NCBI RefSeq assembly: GCF_050948215.1
Contig: NC_135158.1
Coordinates: 2,341,822-2,405,821, forward strand
Source: Halictus rubicundus
Taxonomy: Eukaryota > Arthropoda > Insecta > Hymenoptera > Halictidae
Direction: 5' to 3'
DNA length: 64,000 bases
The notes beneath the pieces were generated by a model. That model saw only the letters and a program-made list of their open reading frames with translations, was not told where the DNA came from and did no database searches. Below, piece after piece: positions 43,301 through 55,300 of the stretch. A program made the translations under genes and the position numbers. Each line of letters begins with the position of its first letter. The first letter of the stretch is position 1.

Positions 43301-46300
43301 ATCGAGGCGCGCTTATTAGGCGAGAGCCGGGTTCAATCGACAGGCGCGTTTACGCAATCCGAGGAAGTCGAAGGCCTCTGTCCTCTGGCAACGCGGACAG
43401 GAAGCGCCGTTTTTCCTCGGTTTCTATAAATAGCCGGAATCCTTCCGTTGCACAATTCTCCCGGAGCGGTTTGTTGGCTCAGGTTTTATGGATCTGTTCC
43501 TCGTTAACGGGACCGATGATCGCAAACGGCTGCGCGTTGCCGTTGGGCAATGCCGCGCCGGTTAAAAGCCGGTCGCCATCTTTCTCGCTACGGGGAAATC
43601 TATGCGTTGGAGATGCGATCTTACGTTCGTCCGCGTAATCCTGCCGGGCATCCACACTGTCCGTTCACGGGATCGCAGTGCACCTTCACGGCGCAGTTGC
43701 ATTTCTCTTTGCACTCCGGGCCCCACGTGCCCTCCTCGCACACTGTCAACAGAAGAAACACGTGGAATTTCGAGACCGCAGTGCAAACTTTGAGGAAACT
43801 TTATTTCCTCTCTGGAACCCGAGAACTGGGAACAATTTTTTTGAACAATGTTGTGCCTTTTCCTAATTCGAGTTCTTAAGAGTTTGAACATTCCCATGGG
43901 AATATGTTCTGAAATTGATTTGAAGCGAATCCTCACAAACCAATTATTTTTGTCTGAAATACTGATCGGGACTTATCGATTTTGTTTCTGAATTTTCCTT
44001 GGAACCTAAATGATCCTATCGTAAAGGGCGATCGTCCACCTTTAATTTAAGCCCTGGAACGTGAAAAAATTCCCACGGGAATACATTGTAAAGTCCCGTT
44101 TAAGGCGAGTGAATTTTGACCGAGCCAATAATCGGGTTCTCATCAATTTTTTGGCACGCTGCCTCTACCATAAAGTGCCATCTTGCACCTTGAATTGGGG
44201 TCTTTATTAGTTTGAAAATTCCTGCGGAAGCAGCTTTTTAGAGGCGACATTTTGCAAGCGGCACCTAAAGCGAAAGCAGCGGAGCTTCCGCACGAGGATC
44301 CGGGTTCTGTTTTATGGCGGAGAACGCTGATTTCAGAATCACGACGATCGCTCGCGCGAAAATTGCCGGCCGCACGCGTTCTCGCGATCGTGGAAGGTCG
44401 GTCTGTTTCATCGAGCGTGAAATGTATCCGGCCTGGCGGAGCGTTTCGCGCGCCCGCGCGCTTCAAAGTCCGCGAAGCTCCCGGAAACGAGACCGATCGG
44501 TCGCTTATCTTTCGATTTCGTACAGCGAGACCGTGGATCCTCGGCCAGCGACCCGTGAAAGAGCTCAACTATGCGAACATTTCTTTGATATCCCTCTAAA
44601 GGAACGAACGGATTCACCGGAGGCCATCAAATAAAATTAAGGGGAACAGAGACTCACCGGTCGCACAGTCCTCTCCACCGAAGCCAGGATTGCACTGACA
44701 ACGGCTCGGCGAGACGCAGACACCGGAGAAACAGTTTTCGCAAAACGGTTTGCACTTGATCTCAGCTTGGTCGTCCGATGACATCATTTGGTAACCCTCG
44801 CAGCACTCGTTCACGCTCCTCGCCCTGGTCTCTGTCTGCAAAAAGAGCGTGATCCTTCAAAAGACTCTTCAACACGAAATCAACAACGTACAAATTTCGA
44901 TTCGCTTGCAAGATAAATAACTCCGCCATTTTCTAACATTTTCGCTTTCAAAAAATTGCAACATGCAGCTAAAAGTTCCGTCTACGTCCTCTAAAAATTT
45001 AGAGATCCCCGCTCAAAGTCTTACTGTAAAAAAAATTCTGAAACTTTACCAATTTCGAAACGTCCAAAAGAACTCTCCTGATTCCCGGATAAATCACTGT
45101 ACTTTTCTTGGAAATATCCGAGTGGAAAGAGGATAATGAGTTTGTTCGAAGCGCGGAGTGTATTCCAAGTGGTCCATCAACGATAAGGACACCGTTTCAG
45201 CGATTTAGCCGGCCGCAGGGTGTTAAATCGAGGACTGTCCGCTCGATCCAAATGGAGTCGCGAAACTCGAATTCGATAAACCAGCGGGTCGTCGTTGGGC
45301 GTCCAAACGAGCCGGTAGTTAAGGAAATGATTAGGGGAGAAAAAGTAGGCCGTACGGACTGCGTTGGTTTTGGCAGAGGCGAGCTGTTGGGGTCCGTTTG
45401 GACCGGATCCCACTTTCCTCCTACGAAACGGATCGTCAAACGGGAAGGGGAACGGGAACGGGAATGGGAGCGCGCCCTCGCGAAACGAAAGCGAGTGGAG
45501 GCACGTGCAAACGTGTAACCGTTCCGTTCGTAATCCGTCGTAAGTGGATACGCGCGAGAAAAGCTAAGTCCGCGTCCATAAACCAACCCGCCCACTCCTT
45601 CCATCCGCGCTCTCACTTCCTCCGTAGATCGCAGCCGCTCCGATTCTGCCTCGATCGTTTTACACGCGAGTCTGAGCGGAACGATTGCGCCTCCTTTTTC
45701 TCGCTCCTAATCTTCGATCGCGTTCCTGCACGCTAAATCCACTCGCCAAACTGGATCTCTTCGATCCCATCGTCCACCGAGTAAATTAAATCTAACTTCT
45801 CGATCCCGAAGCGTTTTCGGGAATTTTTCCAGAGAAAGGTGTTGGAGATTAGAGTTCAAAAGTTGGTGCGTTTGTTAAGCAACGTTTGAACAATACACCC
45901 ATATTTTTTCAGGCAGATCCTGCTAAATCTATTTGCGAAATTGAATTTTTTCGATGCCCTCGGCTCCTCGAAGAATGAAAGACAACTTCTTTTCTCGAGG
46001 TGACTTTCGGGAATTTTTTCAAAGAAAGGTGTTCAAGATTAGAGTTCCAAAGTTGGTGGGTTTGTTAAACAGTATTTGAACAATATACCCAAATTTTATC
46101 AGGCAGATCCTGCTAAATCTATGTGCGAAATTAAATTTTTTCCATGCCCTGGGCTCCTCGAAAAATGAAAGACAACTCCTTTTCGCGAGGTGATCTACGG
46201 GATTTTTTTCAGAGAAAAGTGTTGGGTATTAAAATTCCAAAGTTGGTAGATTTGTGAAGCAGTATTTGAACAATATACCCAAATTTTATCAGGCAGATCC

Positions 46301-49300
46301 TGCTAAATCTTGAACATTAATAAAAATAGATTTAAAGAAAGCTAGAAAACTAGTACTCGTTTGTTCCCCGTTTGCTAAGAATTGTTTGTGTTTTGCAGTG
46401 CGCGCTATGCAAACAACGCGAGTTGCGTCGAAGACATCGGTCTAAAATAGAAATGACATAATTCAGGACGCGAAGTGTGATCCCCGAGGAAATTCCCGCA
46501 ATTCCACGGTGCTCTAATCATTTGCGATATCAGCAAATCCGTAGATAAGATCCAAGACGACACTAAATCTGGAGTAATGAGGTGAAGGACTGTTTCCAGG
46601 GGCGCGTTAAGTAGCCGTCTAGTATATTACACGACGGGAGCTCTTTATACATAAACCAAAGCCCTAAACCGAGCGAAACTGTTAGCAAGTTAGTTCGCAA
46701 GCTTGAGCATCCGATTAATCGATCAACGTAGCAAACACGTTCACGGTGGAGATACTGTACACGCAAGTTCAGGATCACGTACCCGAATCAAGGTACCATA
46801 ATCCTGCTTATGGCGCCTCGAACGAGGTAATAATTCAGGGGACACTGTCTAAAACCGGATAAACGTAGAACGGGCACCAATGCAAATTTACTGCGCCAAC
46901 CACGATCGTCGATCTGCGGATTCCGGATAAGGAAATTTGCCATTTCCTTAAGCTACGTCCACACTGACGCTACGTCGACATTGTGGACATGGTTTTACGT
47001 TGCTTCCGGAAAAGGGCCAGCCTTTCACAGATCTCTGCAGCTTGACAAGCGTTTTCTCGATATATGTCAACAACACGGGTCTTGCCAACGACATATATCG
47101 TCCAGGAGGTCGCACCCGATTATGTTTACTCTCCTGGGCGTTCAAGGACTCTCGAGCTTCGCGGCCCCTCAGGGGCTATACCCCACGGCAGTGGGGATAG
47201 TTCTGCGACTTTTATCAGCCAGGTGTCTGCGACATATATCGCGAAGAGACTCTACTCGAAATAGCAAAAGCAGCATAATCACTTCTTCGCGTCACTTCTG
47301 AAACAAGATTGACACACAAAAAATGTCGGGAACGGGCAAATGTCAGAAGCAGAGAAAGTAGGCCGACGCACTCGAAATTGTCTGCAGAGGAAAAGCAAAA
47401 GAGCCACTTTTCGCTTCGCTTCCGCGAAAGAGAACAACGTACAAAGATCGTCGGCAATCTACGGAGATCTGTGAAGCCTACGAAGTGGATCAACGCGGTC
47501 GACATCGTCTCCAGCACAATGTTGCAACGGGTATTTCCCGGTGCAGCGACGGAGGAGCTCGTTGCGCAAGCAAACGGCTCGCGGATTAATCGCGTCAGCT
47601 ACCGACGCGACGCGGCCAACTGGAGCAGCCGTGCTCCAGTATAAATCATTAACGCGAGCTCTTTATCGCTCCGAAATTGTTCCTTTCACTCTCTGTCAAC
47701 GGGCGGCGCGAGAAAAATTCCGCGAAAATCCACGCACGGAACGGGGGCGAACCATCACCCCGCGCGTCAATTAACGATATCATACGCGGAGCTTTCGACA
47801 TCGAGCCAGCTCTATTTCTCGAGCCAAGCATACCGGCGTAACGATACCGAATGGATGCCGATTTAATCTATGCCCTGGAAACGCGAAATATTCCCGCTCG
47901 TAGATCATTCGGTCGCGTAGCCGATCGACGTAATCCCCGCACCACCTGTTTCCGTCTTTCTCGACCGTTTCCTCCGATCCGCGGCGGGTTCGGGATCGGG
48001 TTTCCCTGTCTGGTCGCGTTCCTAATTTATACGAAGAGAAACTCGCCGCTAATTGGAGGGAAACATTTTTCCACAGCCGTTTCCGCGAGATCGCGAATAG
48101 AGACATTAACTAGTCTGATGCTCCTAGCGTGAAGCGATCTTTGGGAATTTCCTTAAAGAAAGGCGTTGGCGATTGCAATTCCAAACTTGACAGGTTTGTT
48201 CAGCGACATTTTTGGAATATACACAAATTTTTCCAAGCATTTCTTGCTAAATTTACTCGCGGAACTACATTCTTCCGATCCCCATCGATAAGTTACAGAT
48301 AACTTCTCTTTCTAAGACGATCTATCGGAATTTTTCAAGGGAAGCGTGTTCGGGATAATAATTTCAAACTTGGCAGACTTTTTAACCAACATTTGAAGAA
48401 TCTACCCAAATTTTGTCAAGCATTTCCCGCAAGGTAAATCCACTCGCAAAATCCGAGTCTTCCGATCCCCTCGACTCGTGAATAAATTAAACGTAACTCC
48501 TCTCCTTAAGGCGAGCGTTGGGAATTTCTTGAGGGAGAGAAGTTCGAGATAATAATTCCAAACTTGCCAGGCTTGTTAACCAGTATTTAAAGAGTACTCT
48601 AAAATTTTTTCAAGGAATAATAATAATTTTTTACGCAGTTACAGCGACAATACTAAAAACGTTTGAGAAGATACTGCTGGAAAACGGGAATGACAAAACG
48701 AGACAGAAATGAAGAGAAGACTCGACCAATTTTGAGAGCTCTCGATGATAATCGAAAACTTGAATTTCCCCGATGATAAATCGACGATTTGGTCCCGCAG
48801 TTTACCTGTTCCAGGAGAAACCGGGTGGCCGCTCGCCTTCCGCGTGCAACTGTGTTCCTTAATCAATGAATAATCGCGTTTGGACGTTGCTCCGGAATAT
48901 CTTGAAAACCGCTTGCACTTTCCAGGAATTTTTCGCAGAACTCCAACCGGTGGGTCTAAAAATTGCGTGAAGCGAAAGCTGGCCGAAGAGTTTCCGCGAG
49001 CGAAGATTTAATACCGAGGAATCTTGTAAATATTTATTGAAAATCCGATTAAGTCGATCTTGATCTGACGAAACCCGCTCCTTATAATTCAGCCGATGCT
49101 CTTTCATTAATTATACCGCGGTAGGATTTCGTAACACGTTGGTCGAGTTCCGTTCGCGTCGGGAATCAATTAAAGCGCGGAATCACTATGATTATGAACG
49201 ACGACAGAGCGATCATGACCATAGTTACTCGGCCGTAGCGACAACGGGAACGGCAACGATTTGCGCAACATCTGTCTCGTTTTTCGGTGGCCGATCGCAT

Positions 49301-52300
49301 AATTGCCCCTTAACTATCTTTCTACGGTGCTCGTAAAGCCGGCACTATAGTCGGTTCGGGGTATCGATTGCTTCGCGAACACGTAACCGCCTAAAAGTTG
49401 TGCAATTCCGGGGTTTTCTATCGTAGAAAACATCGTGCCGACCTCGGGATGTCGAACGAGGGGCGCCATTTTGCTCCTCTCTTACGTCGCGTTTTCACGC
49501 CATGCGCCAGGGACGTGGATCGTTCCATTTTCCATGGAATCCCGGGCACTTTCGAAAAATTCCAGCAGCTCCCGCCGCGTTTTTCCACGTAGGGCCTCGC
49601 GGTGCCATTTACAAGCGTCGAGCAATCATAACTCCGCCTCGTAATGCGTTCAAGGTCCGTCCCATTGTCTCGCTAATGCACCCATTGTTGTACTCTATCG
49701 TCGATACAGTTTTCGCCATCACGGCGCATTATTATACAAACGGCGCAACAGTTCGGGCAAACGTAATCGACGAGATTCGGCGATTTTAATCGAACTAGGC
49801 TTCCGTTCTCCACACAGCTTAACAATCGACTATAAACACGTTCGCAAATTATTAACTAGTTTTATTTAAACTACGACATTGCGGAAGTAAAAGGTGTTGT
49901 CCTATGACGAAACTAACGAACGGGGTGCAAGAGAATCTTAAGTTGGATCTAATCTGTTATTAATGCTGCGTCATGGGAGTTTGATCCAGGAATCGACTGG
50001 CATTTGAGTTATGAGATGCTTATGGACGATAAAATTACCGCATTAGAAATCGATACTGTGACTAATCATTCTCTCGATAAATTAACACACCGAATTCTCA
50101 CCGACATTTACGATAGTGCTCTCTAATGAGCTGTTTGTAACCGGTGGGGGCGAGCTATTGCTCCCTTATGGATTGCAGATCTGCTGGCTGTAAGATTACA
50201 GAAGAACTGGCTCCAAACCGGTTCAAACTTCCTCGATTTTCTTTGTAGCAACAAGTATACTAGTTCCGAAAAAGTCGAGAAGCATAGATTGACACAATTT
50301 TATAGGAATACCAGTTTCAAACTTTCTCATACATACATACATTTTTAATTACAGACATTGGTGGTGGCCTTTCACAGTTCTAACCACCAACTGGGTCAAG
50401 CCAGATATCATTTGCAATCCTGCAAACGTTCAGGATTATAGATTCAATTGCCACAATCTTCTAGAAATGCTGCTCTTAAACCAGCTCAAACTTCTTCATA
50501 CTTCATAATAAGTGAATTGCATTGTTTTTCAATGTACAGAATTGTAGGTATGCACCGGTTAAAATTAATTGGCTTCAAACCAGTTCAAACGATGCTGTAC
50601 TTGTATTATTGCAATCAGTGATCAATGTCTGACAGAGTCCAATCTTCAAACAAGATCACTGGCCAAAATATTCGTAAGGAATCTCTCCAAACAACCTCAA
50701 ACATCCTCATACCATTTTAGATTCGAGAAATACATGTCATTTTCTGTTTCCAAAGCCTGTACCAACGCTCACAGACGTAGTGGGCATAGTCTAATAGAAA
50801 ACTTGGTTCCAAACAGCCTCAAACACTCTCAAACCAATTGAATCTCAGTAAACAGGTGTTATTTTCTATTACCGAATCCTGTAGCAATGCTTACGGAGAC
50901 GCAGCGGGCATAATCTTCTAGGAAAATCGTTTTCGAACCGGCTCAAACATGCTCGAGCCTCTTTCGCCAAGGACTATTGCAACAGTGGTTCTGCCAATCG
51001 TTCTGCCGGTTCGTTTAGCGATCGACGACCGACATCGACCGTCCGTTGGCCGTCGATCCTCGGTCGCGAATGCAGTTATTACGTTATCAGCTGCATCCTG
51101 CTCGTGCGCAACGCGGTTTCGAAGCGGAGGCGCGCGTTCGGAGTGATCGATACGCGGGGCGGTTTGTTGCAACGCGTGTCGAAATCCGCCCGAGCCGAGC
51201 GGAACCCCCTTTACGAATTTTTCACGGCGAGGAAAATTCCCGCGCGGATCGCCACCGCGCCGCGTTCGAAAGTCCTTTTCCGCGCAGCTCGGCTCAGCGC
51301 AGCGCGAACGTTGCGCAAAACCGTTTGCTCCGCATTACGCGGCGTGATGTTCCTACGCAATAAATATTAAGCCCGCTCCCGGCCGTGAGAGACTTGGCCA
51401 ACACACGCGATACACGACCGAGAGTTCGACGCTACCACCTGTGTGCACCTGGCCGCGGCTCTTTCTCATAGAAATGGCACCCCATTGTCGGTCGAGCGTT
51501 CCCCAGCTCCGACTGGATCACCTACAGCCTGTCCCGCAAGAGTATACGCGAATTAATGCGGAGTACAGTGAATGACATATTCATTTTACCCCCAATTAAT
51601 TTTATCCCCTTTAACTGTTTCAATATTTTACAAAGGAGGAGGTGAATTCTCGATATATGTCAACAACGTGGGTCTTGCCAGCGTCGTGTATCGTGCAGGA
51701 GGCCTCTCGAGCTTCGTGGCCCCTCACGGGGTATACCCCGCGGTAGTGGGGATAATTCCGCGACGTTTATCATCCAGGCCTTGGCGACATACATAGAGAA
51801 ATCACTGTGCTTCTATCGTAAGTTCCGGACTGCGAATTTTTATGCGAAATGAAAATAGCAAGCTAGGTCAGTTTCTTCCCTCAATGATCTTAGCGAGCTA
51901 ACAGTGACACAGTTTTGCAGGACGATGTGTTTATGGTCGACGCGTTTGGCCTAATGACCCGGTCTCGCCCGCTTCCACAACGTACCCTCTAATCTCGCGA
52001 TCATCTGAAACTCCTCTTTGTCCTAGACATTAGACGTTTTATAGTCGGGCTATCTGCCGCGGGATCTTGATGACCTTCCGATCAGAGATCTCTCAGGCGA
52101 AACTTGGGAAGGCGATGTGAATTAGATCTCTATCGGACTGGGACACATGCCGGAGTGCAAGCATCTTAGGCCTTCGCTTGCGCGCCGAGATTCGGATCGA
52201 GCGTAAATTAAATGGCGATTAAACGCGGCGGGTGGAAGTTCAGATTCGTGTTAACCCTTTGCTGTGAAGCGAGTTCTCTCTGTTTCGCATCAGAAATGGC

Positions 52301-55300
52301 TAAAACATTGTATAACTTATTTTTATCCCCCATATTTAGCTTTTCCAGCCTATGTAAACTTCGTCTCGAGCGTGGATCGATCTAACCGGGGAGTATACTA
52401 ACGAGGTAACTCCGTATCGGAGTGGCAGAACAAATAATTCGTAATCGTTCACGATCGGTGTAGCAAGAGTCCAGGCGCGATGGAGACAACGTCTAGCAAA
52501 AACTAGAACCATAGAGGAAACAGTAATATTCAGCAAGAACTGGAGCTCCCGAGGTTACTCTACGGGACAACATACTCGAGAAGGGTGGCTCGCGGAATTT
52601 CTAACAGTCTTCGTCGCAGCCGCGTTCTCTCGCCGCGATTTTCCACTCGAGCCCGTCCGCCATTGCGTTAATGGGAGTCGATTGCGAAACGCGTGTTCAG
52701 GCGAGACCTCTTTTCTCTACCGGCGATCCGCTATCTCGATCATCGCGCGTAAACACGCGCAAAATTCGACGCGATCTCCATAAACCTGCCGACTCTTCGG
52801 TTTACCCCGGAGAGAGCGCAGGTGATTCCATTAGCTTCTCCGGAACACCCGAGCTAATTAAAAAGAACTCTTCGTAATTCTGAATTATTTTTCAACGCTT
52901 ACGACGCTGAAAGTCGGAGTACCGATTTCTTTCCTGCATAAATCAACGCTGTTATGTGCAGTTTTCCTGCTGCAGTGGGAAACCAAAAATCCCTAGACAG
53001 ATCGGAGAAATGATTCGAGTGAGAGAAATTCTTGTAACGTTTTGAAACGCGAAGGAAAATTTACTGAAAGATCCAGGAAGCTTCCCGAAGCATTTAATTC
53101 TAGGTAAAATGATTTTTCCGATCTCTCGAGTCGGCCGATAAATCGAGTTCGATCGCCAAGTATGGTTCGGTCCGAGCTTATTTGCATCGAACAACGGGCT
53201 CGCTTTCTTCCGGTGGCAATTCCCGTTCGACGTAGATCTGCGAAGCCTGGTTACGCAAGCTCTGGCTCGCCGTTAAACCAGCGGAATCGTCTCGGCGTCG
53301 ATCGATCCGGCCGATAAATCGGAACACAGCCGCTGCGATCCCCGGTTAATTGATCTATCTCGGCCGGGGCCGGCAATTAATCGGACGCTGTTCGCGCGTA
53401 TCGCATAAATTCATCATATCGACCGCGCGTTTTCCGCAACAGATCCCACGGACAATCGGCACACGATCCTCTCTGTCCTTCTCTACAACCACTAAAAGAG
53501 AGAGACGGAGAGAATAGCCTAGGCGAATTCCATCGGTTTAACTTTCTTAATCTCGTTAATTATTCCGACGGCCGCCGCTTTCCGCGAGGAAACAGGCAAA
53601 CCGTATCATTCGCGCGAGATTGATGGCCACCAGAAACGTTTTCGAACTTTCCTCTAATTATCCCGTTGCGTAATCGACGCCCAGTGTCCTCCATCTCGCG
53701 CGAAGATAGTCGGCCCAGCAAAAACCGAACGGACATTGTACGCGCATGAAAGTGTAACTGTCGCTTTAACAAGGCGCTGCCGGCCGACCAGGAAATAATT
53801 AAACGGGAAACATTACTGGCGAAGAGCTGATTAACGCAATGCTATTTTGCTTCGCGATTCGGAGAAACGAGTCCGGCACGTTCCACCCACGCGAAAAACT
53901 CGACGCTCAGCGACCAGCAATACGGCGACTGAGATTGCCGTCGGTTGCGAAAAAGTGACTGAGAAATCCACAACTGTACATTTTCAACACTAAACCTGCC
54001 GACCATTACAAGCATTTGGTCAACGTTTCCACATAAAAATGGCAACGCTAAAATTGCGAATTCTTGGACAAAAAAATGTATTCCATTATTTTCCACAAAT
54101 GAATTTTTATAATTTCAATAATCGCAAAATGTAAAACCGGTCATCTGCTGATTATGGTAGGTTTAGTGGGAATGACTTGAATGTGTTACCAACAGCAGGA
54201 AATGTTTGCAACAATCGGTTCAGACTTTTTCACGAAAAAGATTCAAAGAGCGTAGAAAAATATACAAAGGAGATGAACAAGTGTGGAGTTTCACTACCGC
54301 GCTCAAAACGTGGGTCAGTGGCGACTCTGTGAAACTTGAAGAGGATTCGATCAGAGAGAATCTGAAACAAAGTTCGAACGGACAATTGTGGGTGTTACGA
54401 ATTAATTAATTGGCGCACCTAAAACACATGAGGGTGCAGCAGTATTCCGGGCGAACTTTGTAAGTGGAAGAAACGGTCGCAGTGGTCCGGATGCAAACAC
54501 GGACTGCACCGTTGCATTTGGAGACGTACTGCTTGAGGTAACTCCGCGGACCGGAAATACAAGCGAAGCTACTCGGTCCCGAGTTACAATAAGTGTTCGG
54601 CGTCCGGAAACGCGTCTGCGGCCAAGTGTCTCGGATTCCAGGATCTGGGAGCGTGTCGCGAAATTTCCCGTGTCCGTCCGAGGCAACGAGGCGACTCGTC
54701 TCGCTCGTCCTTTTTTTTTCAACCGTTTAATGAGACGCACACGAGGTGCTCTCGCTTTCCCTGCAATTAGCTCGGAACCCTCGTATCGACCGTGAGAGCG
54801 ACAAGGACTCGGCTCGCCGCTCGCAGACGAGCCCAGAACACCGGAAGACCTGCTGACTCTATTGCCGCTTGTATGGGGGGACTGTTACATCGTCATAGGC
54901 AAATTTATTGCTAATGCATCGGCCACTCCCGCCATGCTGCCAGGATCATCGATTTTCCATGTTGAAACGACATCTACAGGCCGTTCCAAAAATGTTGTAC
55001 ACCCTTCAAAGGGGTGATTCCTGAGGTTATTTGAAGCAACATTTTCCTTTGCGAAAATGTTCTCCGCGGATTTGTTAAGGAGTTCACGAGGAGAGATCTA
55101 TATTTCCTTTGTAATAAAATGGGCGTGGGTTAGTTGCTCCCAAGTGAGCCAGGGTGGTGCTCCCCGTGCCATAATGAATCTACAACAAATCTACAGTGAG
55201 ATAACACAGAGTGAACCTGTTTCAATTTTGTCAGTGATTTGAGAGAAGGTTCTATCTGTCTCGTGATTAAGTGGGCGTGGTTTAATGGCCCCCAATGGAG

